Source of the DNA: Methylibium sp. Root1272
GTDB taxonomy: Bacteria > Pseudomonadota > Gammaproteobacteria > Burkholderiales > Burkholderiaceae_C
Direction: 5' to 3'
NCBI RefSeq assembly: GCF_001425905.1
Contig: NZ_LMDY01000019.1
Location: 62,001 to 126,000 of the forward strand
DNA: 64,000 nt
Under the pieces are notes generated by a model. The model made no database searches. It was not told where the DNA came from and saw only the letters and a list, made by a program, of their open reading frames with translations. Numbering within the stretch: position 1 is the stretch's first letter; every line of letters begins with the position of its first letter. Position numbers and translations under genes: made by a program. Of the stretch, positions 18,869 through 26,602 are shown piece after piece.

Positions 18869-19638
18869 CACACGCCCCCCGGGAACGTCCGCTGCAGCTG
18901 CTGCATCTCGGCGAGCAGGTAGCCCATGTGTTCGCTGTGCACGCCGCGGCTGCCGGTGCTCGTGTAGCCGCCGGTCGCGGGCAGTGCCAGGCCGGCCTCG
19001 GCGAACACGGCGGCCATCTCCGCCAGCCAGGGCTCGCGCAGGTCGGCGCGGCGCGGGCCGAGCCCGGCCTGGTGGGCGTGTTCGTCGACGGCGTCGGACT
19101 CGAACAGCTCGGGGGTGTAGCGCCAGGCCTGTGCCAGCGCCACCTCGATGCGGCGGCGCGATTCGTCGGTGCCGTCGGCGAGCCGCACCACCCAGTCGAT
19201 CGCGTGCTGCTGGTGGTAGCGCACTTCCTTGACCGCCTTGCCGGCGATCGCGGCCACCTCGGCATCGCCGGAATCGCACAACCGCTCCCACAGCAGCCGC
19301 GCCCAGCCGGCGACGAACAGGTTGCGCAGCACCGTGAACGCGAAGTCGCCGCGCGGCAACTCGACCAGCGTGAGGTTGAAGTAGTCGCGCTCGTCGCGCA
19401 GGAAGGCGAGCTGGTCCTCGTCGTGGCCGCGGCCCTCGAGCTCGCCGGCGCGCGTGAGCAGCGCACGCGACTGGCCGACCAGGTCGAGCGCCATGTTGGT
19501 CAGCGCGATGTCCTCCTCGAGGATGGGCGCATGGCCGCACCACTCGCCGAGGCGCTGCGCCAGGACCAGCGTCGTGTCGGCGATGCGCAGCAGGTACTGC
19601 ACCGCGGGATCGCGCCGGAGTTCGATGGATTGCGTCAT
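18865..19638 (-). CDS. paaC: Phenylacetyl-CoA epoxidase, structural subunit PaaC
   Basis: The 257-residue ferritin-like partner of PaaA in the ring 1,2-epoxidase. It lacks catalytic iron in characterised systems but holds PaaA. Seen here: GHAPILEEDIALTNMALDLVGQ and EVRYHQQHAIDWVVRLADGT, with the C-terminal HSEHMGYLLAEMQQLQRTFPG that is conserved in the family. It overlaps paaD by four bases and follows paaB by 12. Confidence 0.96.
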   Translation of the reverse strand: MTQSIELRRDPAVQYLLRIADTTLVLAQRLGEWCGHAPILEEDIALTNMALDLVGQSRALLTRAGELEGRGHDEDQLAFLRDERDYFNLTLVELPRGDFAFTVLRNLFVAGWARLLWERLCDSGDAEVAAIAGKAVKEVRYHQQHAIDWVVRLADGTDESRRRIEVALAQAWRYTPELFESDAVDEHAHQAGLGPRRADLREPWLAEMAAVFAEAGLALPATGGYTSTGSRGVHSEHMGYLLAEMQQLQRTFPGGVW

Positions 19639-19650
19639 GCCGGCCTCACC

Positions 19651-19941
19651 TCACATGTGATCGACCGACTTCGGCAGCGCGTAGAAGGTCGGGTGGCGGT
19701 AGACCTTGTCCTCCATCGGATCGAAATAGGCACCCTTCTCGGCCGGGTCGCTGGCGGTGATCTGGTCCGAGCGCACCACCCAGAGGCTGGTCCCTTCCTG
19801 GCGGCGCGTGTAGACATCGCGCGCGAGCTGGATCGCCATCTTCGCGTCGGTGGCGTGCAGGCTGCCGCAGTGCTTGTGGTCCAGGCCGGCCTTGCTGCGC
19901 ACGAAGACCTCCCACAGCGGCCATTCGGTGTCGGTGCTCAT
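19651..19941 (-). CDS. paaB: Phenylacetyl-CoA epoxidase subunit PaaB
   Basis: A 96-residue protein with the family pattern [20 protein letters not shown] and [20 protein letters not shown]. It bridges PaaA/PaaC heterodimers in the complex of characterised enzymes. The ATG at 19941 overlaps the paaA stop by four bases, and the C-terminal [16 protein letters not shown] is also typical. Confidence 0.96.
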   Translation of the reverse strand: MSTDTEWPLWEVFVRSKAGLDHKHCGSLHATDAKMAIQLARDVYTRRQEGTSLWVVRSDQITASDPAEKGAYFDPMEDKVYRHPTFYALPKSVDHM

Positions 19942-20939
19942 GCGGCCTCCTTCTTCAGTGCCTGCTTGCGCGCATGCGCCAGCGCGGCCTCGCGCACCCA
20001 GGCGCCCTCCTCCCAGGCCTGCACGCGGGCGGCGAGGCGCTCGCGATTGCAGGGCCCGTCGCCGGCCAGCACGCGCTTGAACTCGCTCCAGTCGATCGGC
20101 CCATGGTCCCAGTGCTCGCGCTCGGCGTTCCACTGCAGCGCCGGATCGGGCAGCGTGACGCCCAGCACCCGGGCCTGCTCCACCGCGGCGTCGATGAACT
20201 TCTGCCGCAGCTCGTCGTTGCTGACGCGCTTGATGCCCCAGCGCATCGACTGCGCCGAGTTCGGCGACTGGTCGTCCGGCGGGCCGAACATCATGATCGA
20301 CGGCCACCACCAGCGGTTCACCGCGTCCTGCACCATCGCCCGCTGCGCGTCGCTGCCCTGCTGCATCATCGTCAGCAGGGCCTCGTAGCCCTGGCGTTGG
20401 TGGAAGCTCTCCTCGCGGCAGATGCGCACCATCGCCCGCGCATAGGGCGCGTACGAGCAACGGCAGATCGGCACCTGGTTCATGATCGCCGCGCCGTCGA
20501 CCAGCCAGCCGATCGTGCCCATGTCGGCCCAGGTCAGTGTGGGGTAGTTGAAGATCGAGCTGTACTTGGCCTGGCCGCTGTGCAGCGCATCGAGCAGCTG
20601 GTCGCGCGACGTGCCCAGCGTCTCGGCCGCGGCATAGAGGTAGAGGCCGTGGCCGCCCTCGTCCTGCACCTTGGCCAGCAGGATCGCCTTGCGCTTGAGC
20701 GTGGGCGCGCGGCCGATCCAGTTGCCCTCGGGCAGCATGCCGACGATCTCGGAGTGCGCGTGCTGGCTGATCTGGCGAACCAGCGTGCGGCGGTAATGCT
20801 CGGGCATCCAGTCCTTGGCCTCGATGAACTCGCCGGCGTCGATGCGCTCGTCGAAGCGCTGCTGGAGCTGCGCCTCCTCGACCGAGCGGACCGCCGGGCG
20901 CTCGTCCTTCGGCGCGCTGTCCATGGCTTGCGTGTACAT
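19938..20939 (-). CDS. paaA: Phenylacetyl-CoA 1,2-epoxidase, catalytic subunit PaaA
   Basis: The di-iron oxygenase subunit that converts phenylacetyl-CoA to the ring 1,2-epoxide. It is 333 residues, full length. Ferritin-like metal ligands are visible as ExxH motifs in [12 protein letters not shown] and [13 protein letters not shown]. The conserved block NAERGHWD-like appears as [20 protein letters not shown]. It is first of the tightly packed paaABCDE set, all with overlaps or short gaps, and follows paaK by 12 bases. Confidence 0.97.
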   Translation of the reverse strand: MYTQAMDSAPKDERPAVRSVEEAQLQQRFDERIDAGEFIEAKDWMPEHYRRTLVRQISQHAHSEIVGMLPEGNWIGRAPTLKRKAILLAKVQDEGGHGLYLYAAAETLGTSRDQLLDALHSGQAKYSSIFNYPTLTWADMGTIGWLVDGAAIMNQVPICRCSYAPYARAMVRICREESFHQRQGYEALLTMMQQGSDAQRAMVQDAVNRWWWPSIMMFGPPDDQSPNSAQSMRWGIKRVSNDELRQKFIDAAVEQARVLGVTLPDPALQWNAEREHWDHGPIDWSEFKRVLAGDGPCNRERLAARVQAWEEGAWVREAALAHARKQALKKEAA

Positions 20940-20951
20940 GGTGCGGGTTCC

Positions 20952-22259
20952 TTACTTGGGTCGCTTGTCGATCACGCGGCGGGCCTTGCCGACCAGCGTG
21001 CGTTCGATCGAGTCCGGCAGGCCGACGCTGACCGCCGTGTTCACGCCGATCAGCGTCTTGATGCGCTGCTGCAGCCGCGCACCGAGGGCGCCGCGGTCGA
21101 CCCCGGCATGCGCCGGCTGCACCTCGCAGCGCACCTCCACCTCGTCGAGCAGGCCCTCGCGCGTGACCACCAGCTGGTACTGCCCCGACAGCTGGCCTTC
21201 CTGCAGCACCAGCTCCTCGATCTGCGTCGGGAACAGGTTGACGCCGCGGATGATCAGCATGTCGTCGCTGCGGCCGACGATCTTGCTCATGCGGCGGAAC
21301 GACCGTGCCGTCGGTGGCAGCAGCCGCGTCAGGTCGCGCGTGCGGTAGCGGATGATGGGCAGCGCCTCCTTGGTCAGCGAGGTGAAGACCAGTTCGCCCT
21401 CGGCGCCATCGGGCAGCACTTCGCCGGTCTCGGGGTCGATGATCTCCGGGTAGAAGTGGTCTTCCCAGATCACCGGGCCGTCCTTGGATTCGATGCACTC
21501 GTTGGCGACGCCCGGGCCCATGACCTCGGACAGTCCGTAGATGTCGACCGCGTCGAGGCCGGCCCGGCCCTCGATCTCCTGGCGCATCGCCTCGGTCCAG
21601 GGTTCGGCACCGAAGATGCCGACCTTCAGCGAGCTCTCGCGCGGGTCCAGGCCCTGGCGCACGAACTCCTCGATGATCACCTGCATGTAGCTGGGCGTGA
21701 CCATGATGATGTCGGGCCTGAAGTCGCACAGCAGCTGCACCTGCTTCTCGGTCTGGCCGCCCGACATCGGGATGACGGTGCAGCCGACCCGCTCGGCGCC
21801 GTAGTGCGCACCGAGTCCGCCGGTGAACAGCCCGTAGCCGTAGGACACGTGGACGAGATCGCCCGGGCGCCCCCCGGAGGCGCGGATCGAGCGCGCCACC
21901 AGCTCGGCCCAGGTGTCGATGTCCTTCAGCGTGTAGCCCACCACCGTCGGCTTGCCGGTGGTGCCGGACGACGCATGGATGCGGGCCACCTGTTCGCGCG
22001 GCACCGCGAACATGCCGAACGGGTAGTTGTCGCGCAGGTCCTTCTTGACGGTGAACGGAAACCTGGAGAGGTCGCCGAGCTGCTTCAGGTCGTCGGGATG
22101 CACGCCCTGGGCGTCGAAAGCGCGCCGGTAGTGCGGCACCCGGTCGTAGGCGTGGCGCAAGGTCGCGCGCAGGCGCTGCAGCTGCAGCGCCGAGATCTCG
22201 TCGCGGCTGGCGGTCTCGATCGCCTCGAGGTCGCCGGGGGCGGGGCGTTTCACGGGCAT
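20952..22259 (-). CDS. paaK: Phenylacetate-CoA ligase
   Basis: Activates phenylacetate to phenylacetyl-CoA with ATP in the cytoplasm. The 435-residue length is typical of PaaK, which is shorter than other adenylating enzymes. ATP-binding motif ASSGTTGKPTVVGYT (about residue 95) and YGLSEVMGPG are present; the C-terminal domain has LVVTREGLLDEVEV and the end VGKARRVIDKRPK. The ATG at 22259 is preceded by a GAGGAGA stretch. It is followed by paaA and preceded by paaI. Confidence 0.96.
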   Translation of the reverse strand: MPVKRPAPGDLEAIETASRDEISALQLQRLRATLRHAYDRVPHYRRAFDAQGVHPDDLKQLGDLSRFPFTVKKDLRDNYPFGMFAVPREQVARIHASSGTTGKPTVVGYTLKDIDTWAELVARSIRASGGRPGDLVHVSYGYGLFTGGLGAHYGAERVGCTVIPMSGGQTEKQVQLLCDFRPDIIMVTPSYMQVIIEEFVRQGLDPRESSLKVGIFGAEPWTEAMRQEIEGRAGLDAVDIYGLSEVMGPGVANECIESKDGPVIWEDHFYPEIIDPETGEVLPDGAEGELVFTSLTKEALPIIRYRTRDLTRLLPPTARSFRRMSKIVGRSDDMLIIRGVNLFPTQIEELVLQEGQLSGQYQLVVTREGLLDEVEVRCEVQPAHAGVDRGALGARLQQRIKTLIGVNTAVSVGLPDSIERTLVGKARRVIDKRPK

Positions 22260-22273
22260 GACGGTCTCCTCGT

Positions 22274-22723
22274 TCAGCGGCCGGCGGACGCCACCGCGGG
22301 CTTCCCGAGCATTGCATAGGAGCGGCCGCGGAACACCGCGACGCGTTCGCCGCGCTGGTTGCCGACGGTCGTGTCGTAGACCCCCGTACGACCGGCGCGC
22401 GACACCTCGGTGCAGCGCGCCTCCAGCACGTCGCCGCGCTGTGCCGGGGCAATGAAGTCGATCGAGAAGCCCGAGGCCACGGTCAGTTCGTTGCCGGCGT
22501 TGCAGGCGAAGGCGAAGGCAGAGTCGGCCAGCGTCGCGATGAGGCCGCCGTGGCACATGCCGTGGCCGTTGAGCATGTCCTCGCGCACGCGCATCGTCAG
22601 CACGGCGCGGCCCGGACCGATCTCCGTGACCTGCATGCCCAGGGCCTGCGAGGCGCGGTCGCCGGCCCACAGGCCGTCGCGCACCTGTTCGGCGAGGCGC
22701 TGCGCGGAAGACGGTTCAGTCAT
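22274..22723 (-). CDS. paaI: Phenylacetate-pathway thioesterase PaaI
   Basis: A 149-residue hotdog-fold thioesterase. The active-site region GHGMCHGGLIATLADSAFAF is characteristic of PaaI. It is thought to rescue CoA from stalled intermediates by hydrolysing ring-hydroxylated or epoxide-derived CoA esters, which could matter here because the ring-opening genes are broken. It lies between paaG and paaK, with 14 bases to paaK. Confidence 0.93.
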   Translation of the reverse strand: MTEPSSAQRLAEQVRDGLWAGDRASQALGMQVTEIGPGRAVLTMRVREDMLNGHGMCHGGLIATLADSAFAFACNAGNELTVASGFSIDFIAPAQRGDVLEARCTEVSRAGRTGVYDTTVGNQRGERVAVFRGRSYAMLGKPAVASAGR

Positions 22724-22777
22724 GGCGATGGGCTCCGGGCGGAAGGGAAAGGCGTGGTGCGGCCGACGGCATCACGC

Positions 22778-23578
22778 TCAGCGGTCGGTGAAGCGCGGCG
22801 CACGCTTGCCGATGAAGGCGCTCACGCCCTCGAGGTAGTCGCTCGCATGGCCCTGCTCGCGCTGCAGCCGCTGCTCCTGCTGCAGCGCGGCGTCGAAATC
22901 CAGCGTCTGCGCGGCGTCGATCGCGTGGCGCGTGGCGACCAGCGCCCGCGTCGGCATCGCGCTCAGGCGCTCGGCCAGCGCCTGGGTCTCGGCCGGCAGC
23001 GCGTCATCGTCGACGCACTGCCAGATCAGGCCGAGCCGCTCGGCCTCGGCGGCCGGCAGCTTGTCGCCCAGCAGCGCCAGGCCGAGCGCCTTGGCACGGC
23101 CTGCCAGGCGCGGCAGCAGCCAGGTGCCGCCGGTATCCGGGATCAGGCCGATCTTCGTGAAGGCCTGGATCAGCACGGCCGAGCGCGCCGCCAGAACAAG
23201 GTCGCAGTTCAGCGCCAGGTTGGCACCGGCGCCGGCCGCAACACCATTGACCGCGGCCACCACCGGCACCGGCATCGAGCGCAGGCGCAGCGCCAGCGGG
23301 CGGTACCAGCGCTCGATCACGGCGCCCAGGTCCTTGCTTTCGCCACCTGCCGGATCGACCGCGACGGCCGGGTCGGCGAGATCCTGGCCCGCACAGAAGG
23401 CGCGGCCGGCCCCGGTCAGAACGACGCAGCGCACGCCGGCGTCGCCGGCCGCCGCGTCCAGCTCGCCCCGCAGGCGCTCGTGCATCTCGCCGGTGAAGCT
23501 GTTCAGGGCGGCCGGTCGGTTGAGCGTCAGCGTCCGGACGCTGCCTGTCTGCGCGACGAGAACGGTGGGATCTGGCAT
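22778..23578 (-). CDS. paaG: 2-(1,2-epoxy-1,2-dihydrophenyl)acetyl-CoA isomerase
   Basis: A 266-residue crotonase-family enzyme that turns the ring epoxide into oxepin-CoA. Features are the oxyanion-hole region AGRAFCAGQDLAD, the second loop VNGVAAGAGANLALNCD and the catalytic aspartate in KIGLIPDTGGTW; the C-terminus is KRAPRFTDR. It is the first gene of the operon, downstream of the PaaR-type operator and promoter at 23627-23671. Assignment to PaaG rather than another enoyl-CoA hydratase rests on context and on the GLIPDTGGTW motif. Confidence 0.92.
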   Translation of the reverse strand: MPDPTVLVAQTGSVRTLTLNRPAALNSFTGEMHERLRGELDAAAGDAGVRCVVLTGAGRAFCAGQDLADPAVAVDPAGGESKDLGAVIERWYRPLALRLRSMPVPVVAAVNGVAAGAGANLALNCDLVLAARSAVLIQAFTKIGLIPDTGGTWLLPRLAGRAKALGLALLGDKLPAAEAERLGLIWQCVDDDALPAETQALAERLSAMPTRALVATRHAIDAAQTLDFDAALQQEQRLQREQGHASDYLEGVSAFIGKRAPRFTDR

Positions 23579-23626
23579 GAGGCTTAAGTGGATAGAACGT
23601 CAGCCAACCACGGAAATCTATGATTG

Positions 23627-23640
23627 ACCGACCAGTCGGT
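23627..23640. promoter_or_regulatory. Probable PaaR (TetR-type) operator
   Basis: A perfect inverted repeat of ACCGAC and GTCGGT separated by CA. It starts 2 bases downstream of the -10 box of the leftward promoter and would cover the transcription start of paaG. Such GACCG-type palindromes fit a TetR repressor. That PaaR is the binder is inference from the operon. Confidence 0.7.
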
Positions 23641-23642
23641 AG

Positions 23643-23671
23643 ACTATAGATTTCGATCTGCCTTGGCGCAA
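23643..23671 (-). promoter_or_regulatory. Promoter of the paaG-paaJ operon
   Basis: On the minus strand a -35 box TTGCGC (23666-23671) and a -10 box TATAGT (23643-23648) are separated by 17 bases. The expected start site falls in the palindrome at 23627-23640, and the paaG ATG is at 23578. Confidence 0.65.
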
Positions 23672-23706
23672 ATCAATCGAATTAGAGTTAACCCTTAGGC
23701 CAAAAG

Positions 23707-24029
23707 ATGTCGCTTCTAGACAAGCACCGAACCTTGTTGGCCGAGGCCGTCAGCGCCCTCAGCACCCGCTCCTTTTGGTCTCCGTTTCCGGAGATTCCCT
23801 CTTCGCGGACTTACGTCGATACGGCTCAGACCGAAGGTCAAGTCGCTGTGGAAGCGCTTTTCCAGTCTGACTACCCACTTGACCAGCCCGGCGACACGCG
23901 TCGAGTCGCAACGGAGCAGTCGCCTTACAGGATCTCGATGGGCATTCGCTATCCGGTGTGCGATGCAGAGGCCTTGCTCAAGGCCGCTGGCGAGGCAGAG
24001 CCGAGCTGGCAGGTCGCCGGGCTGGAAGG
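23707..24029 (+). pseudogene. paaN: paaN remnant (N-terminal about 107 residues)
   Basis: The frame begins MSLLDKHRTLLAEAVSALST and continues with SFWSPFPEIPSSRTY, YPLDQPGDTRRVATEQSPY and ALLKAAGEAEPSWQVAGLEG. These are the conserved N-terminal phrases of PaaN, an aldehyde-dehydrogenase-like phenylacetate ring-opening protein of about 550 residues. After residue 107 the sequence switches into the end of an IS3-type transposase gene, so the catalytic domain is absent. It is divergent from paaG and would have shared the PaaR operator. An accidental open frame runs on to 24429 but is not a gene. Confidence 0.85.
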
Positions 24030-24143
24030 ATGTTCTACGACCCCAAGCAGCGCCACGGAACTGCCGGAGAGACTTCGCCGGCGGAGTTCGAGCGACACCA
24101 TTCCCAACGGCTCAAAAGCGGCTAGGGAATTCGAGGCGATTCA
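24030..24143 (+). mobile_element. IS3-family transposase (OrfB) C-terminal remnant with right end
   Basis: From 24030 the frame MFYDPKQRHGTAGETSPAEF and then ERHHSQRLKSG ends at a TAG at 24125. FY(N/D)PxxRHG followed by a (S/P)PxEFE motif is the usual C-terminus of IS3-family transposases. The following sequence ends in GAGGCGATTCA at 24143, which reads TGAATCGCCTC from outside, similar to known IS3-type terminal repeats. The left end and most of the element are gone. Group assignment within IS3 is not possible. Confidence 0.72.
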
Positions 24144-24207
24144 GACCGTCCCTAGCCCGGTCGTCAGGTCGCGCGCAAAAGGTTCCCCACTTGTTTGGAG
24201 ACCGCAC

Positions 24208-25668
24208 TTAGATCGGAAGTCGGGGGCCTCGGCGAACGTCTCCTGCCGGCAATTGCGAACGCATCGCACGCCAAACTTCGGCCAGTCGACGAATCGCTTC
24301 ATTGCTCGTCTCTGTCGGCAGGGTGAAGGGCAGGCGCACAAAGCGCTCGAATGCGTCGTCTATTCCAAACCTTGGGCCCGCCGAGAGAAGGACTCCTGCA
24401 TGGCCTGCCGCGCTGACAAAGCGCGATGAGGTTCGCTCTTGAAGATCGACCCAAAGGCTGAGTCCGCCGAGCGCCTTCGTCGGACGCCATTCCGGAATGT
24501 GGTTGCCCAGCTGAGAAATCATTTCGTCGCGCGCGGTGCGAAGCACATGTCGGCGATGCGCAACCACCTCGTGCAACCGGGGGAAAAGTGAGGCGACGAT
24601 CAGCTGCTCGAGGATCGGACTCGACATGTCGAGCGGAGGTCGAAGCCCCGCCACCTTGCGAATGACGGCGGCCGGGGCGCGCAGCCACCCGACACGTATT
24701 CCACCCCAAAAGATCTTGCTCGCCGATCCAATCGTCACGATGGGCGTCGCTTCGTCGGCGCTGTACACGCCGGTCGGTTCCGGTGCGTCGTATTCGATGC
24801 CGAGTTCAACAAGTGTCTCGTCGATGATCAGTGGCGTCCGCGTGCGATGTGCCGCAAGGACAAGCTGCTTGCGGTCCGCAGCGGACATGCAGCGGCCGGT
24901 CGGGTTGTGAAAGTCCGGAACGAAATAGCCAAGTTGCGCTCCGGAATCTCGCATGGTGGACGCGATCTGGTCGAGGTCCCACTCCCCTTCGCTGAAGGGC
25001 ACCGGAACCGGACGGGCTCCCCGCTGACGGATGGCGTCGATGGCATTGGGGTAAGTCGGGTGCTCAATGATGACCTTGGACCCGTGGTCCGCGAAAGCCA
25101 TGATGGCGAGGCTGAGCGCCTGTTGGGCGCCACTCGTGATCAACACCTGCTCTGAGTTGGTGGGAAGGCCTCGTGCCGAGAACCGTGCGGCGACGATCTC
25201 CCTCAGCTTGGGCAACCCGAGCAGGTTGTAGCCGTGTCCGCGCAGGTGAATTGACAGCTGACTGGTGGCCTCGGCCATCGCGGAATGGAACACCTCCACG
25301 GGCGCGCTGAGAGCGGCATGCGAAAGATCCAACTCACTTCTTGCCGCGCCTGGAAGCCAAGGCGCGGTCGCTTCGGAGTCCACGTCCTCAGGCAATGCAA
25401 TCCATGTCCCGGAGCCTTGTTGGCTTTGCAGGAATCCGCACTGCCTCAAAAGGTCGTACGCGGCAGCTACGGTGGTTCTGCTGATGGCCAGCTCCGCCGC
25501 CAGCGAGCGTTCGCTGGGTAAGCGCGTCATCACGGGAAGTCGGCCGTCCAGGACCATCAGCCGTGTTTGCTCCGCGAGCGTCGAGGCGAGGTTCCCGCTG
25601 ATCCCTTGGCGCCATCGGCCTAGATGCCTGGCAAAGCTTTGGCTGCTCACGCGGCGATCGATCTGCAT
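24208..25668 (-). CDS. MocR-type regulator (GntR HTH fused to aminotransferase domain)
   Basis: A 486-residue fusion regulator. The N-terminal GntR winged helix is at about residues 25-90 (LPSERSLAAELAISRTTVAA, YDLLRQCGFLQSQQGSGTWI). The rest is a type I PLP aminotransferase fold with the PLP-binding lysine in IGSASKIFWGGIRVGW and PDFHNPTGRCMS. MocR proteins sense PLP-linked amines or vitamin B6 and act on the divergent operon and themselves. The gene is divergent from the hydrolase operon at 25822 with a clear operator between. GC is lower than in surrounding core genes. The ligand is unknown. Confidence 0.92.
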   Translation of the reverse strand: MQIDRRVSSQSFARHLGRWRQGISGNLASTLAEQTRLMVLDGRLPVMTRLPSERSLAAELAISRTTVAAAYDLLRQCGFLQSQQGSGTWIALPEDVDSEATAPWLPGAARSELDLSHAALSAPVEVFHSAMAEATSQLSIHLRGHGYNLLGLPKLREIVAARFSARGLPTNSEQVLITSGAQQALSLAIMAFADHGSKVIIEHPTYPNAIDAIRQRGARPVPVPFSEGEWDLDQIASTMRDSGAQLGYFVPDFHNPTGRCMSAADRKQLVLAAHRTRTPLIIDETLVELGIEYDAPEPTGVYSADEATPIVTIGSASKIFWGGIRVGWLRAPAAVIRKVAGLRPPLDMSSPILEQLIVASLFPRLHEVVAHRRHVLRTARDEMISQLGNHIPEWRPTKALGGLSLWVDLQERTSSRFVSAAGHAGVLLSAGPRFGIDDAFERFVRLPFTLPTETSNEAIRRLAEVWRAMRSQLPAGDVRRGPRLPI

Positions 25669-25722
25669 GCGTTTGATCCACTATTCGGTGATTGGCCATT
25701 TCTGCCGCCGCCATCTAGATCC

Positions 25723-25752
25723 AATATAGCGGAACTGAGCGGCTGCATTCAA
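25723..25752 (-). promoter_or_regulatory. Promoter of the MocR-type gene
   Basis: On the minus strand a -35 TTGAAT (25747-25752) and a -10 TATATT (25723-25728) with an 18-base spacer. The palindrome at 25752-25773 abuts the -35 box on its upstream side, an arrangement compatible with autoregulation. Confidence 0.55.
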
Positions 25753-25773
25753 TCCACTTTGGTTAAAGTGGAT
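25752..25773. promoter_or_regulatory. Operator-like inverted repeat between MocR gene and hydrolase operon
   Basis: A perfect 9-bp inverted repeat, ATCCACTTT and AAAGTGGAT, with a 4-base centre GGTT. Extra copies of the half-site ATCCAC lie in the same orientation at 25676 and 25787. MocR regulators of known type (for example GabR) bind two or more repeats in such divergent regions. That this is the binding site is an inference from position and perfect symmetry. Confidence 0.7.
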
Positions 25774-25821
25774 CGTTTAGACGCTCATCCACGATCCGCC
25801 GATTGGTGCAATGGAGAGCGT

Positions 25822-26574
25822 ATGAATCAGCTTGCTGCGGTCGAAGGTTCTGGCCTGCATCGTGTGCTCGTTCTTCACGGATGGGCGCTCGACAGCGGGG
25901 TATGGCTGGCGAGCCGCGCTTTGACCGACCAGGCGCAGTTCTGCTACGCGTATTTCGATTTCCCAGGCTATGGGGTGAACCGAGGCCAAGCGCCGGCTGC
26001 GAGCTTGGACGATATGGCCGCGGCCGCGCTGGCGGCGGCCGATAGTCTCGGGTGGAGTTCGTTCTCCGTCGTGGGTCATTCGATGGGCGGCGCCACGGCC
26101 ATGCGGGTCGCGACGATGGCGCCCCAACGAGTCAGCTCGGTGGTCGCGGTCACCCCAGCGTCGCCCGGAGGGACGCCACTCGACGCAGATGCCTATGCCC
26201 ACTTCCAAAACGCATGGGCCGACCCGGCGACACGCATCGTCAAGGCGCTCTCGCCGGGCATTGCACCGGTCGACCTGCGCAACCTTTCAGCGCGCAACCG
26301 CGCCACGATGAGCCAAGCCGTCTGGGACGCGTACCTCGCGAACTGGACCGCTGCCAGTTTTCTGACCGAGTTGAAGAACTACGACGGCCCCGTCGAGTTG
26401 CTGTACGGAGAAGACGACCCGTTCGTCACCTCGGCTTACCTGTCCTCAACGATCGCCGCGCTGCCCCGGCACAACTTGCGCTGCATCACCAAGGCCGGTC
26501 ATTACCCCATGGTCGAGCAGCCCGCTGCGACCGTCGGCTTGTGGGAAGTGGCGCTGGCCACGTCAGCACGCTGA
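25822..26574 (+). CDS. Alpha/beta-fold hydrolase (BioH-like)
   Basis: A 250-residue hydrolase of the BioH/pimeloyl-ester-hydrolase-like group. The oxyanion region is in VLVLHGWALDSGVWL, the nucleophile elbow in VVGHSMGGATAM (GxSxG), the acid in LLYGEDDPF and the catalytic histidine in ITKAGHYPMVEQP. The start ATG at 25822 has GGAG five bases upstream; the frame also stays open upstream to 25624 but that part covers the promoter. Substrate is unknown. Being in an operon with a second esterase and a YciI protein under a MocR regulator speaks for breakdown of a specific ester or lactone rather than biotin synthesis. Confidence 0.85.
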   Translation: MNQLAAVEGSGLHRVLVLHGWALDSGVWLASRALTDQAQFCYAYFDFPGYGVNRGQAPAASLDDMAAAALAAADSLGWSSFSVVGHSMGGATAMRVATMAPQRVSSVVAVTPASPGGTPLDADAYAHFQNAWADPATRIVKALSPGIAPVDLRNLSARNRATMSQAVWDAYLANWTAASFLTELKNYDGPVELLYGEDDPFVTSAYLSSTIAALPRHNLRCITKAGHYPMVEQPAATVGLWEVALATSAR

Positions 26575-26602
26575 CCTTCACTGACTCAAGGAGACATTGC
26601 AA

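Noticed and set aside
19974-22319. 781-codon plus-strand frame over paaA and paaK
   Set aside because: Antisense shadow caused by high GC in third positions; the genes on the minus strand are certain.
23586-23593. AAGTGGAT upstream of paaG as an additional MocR site
   Set aside because: A single 8-base half-site 2 kb away from the regulator's own operator; chance is likely.
24030-24429. Continuation of the paaN frame to 24429 as one 240-residue protein
   Set aside because: After residue 107 the frame runs through the IS tail in a wrong frame and then antisense to the MocR gene.
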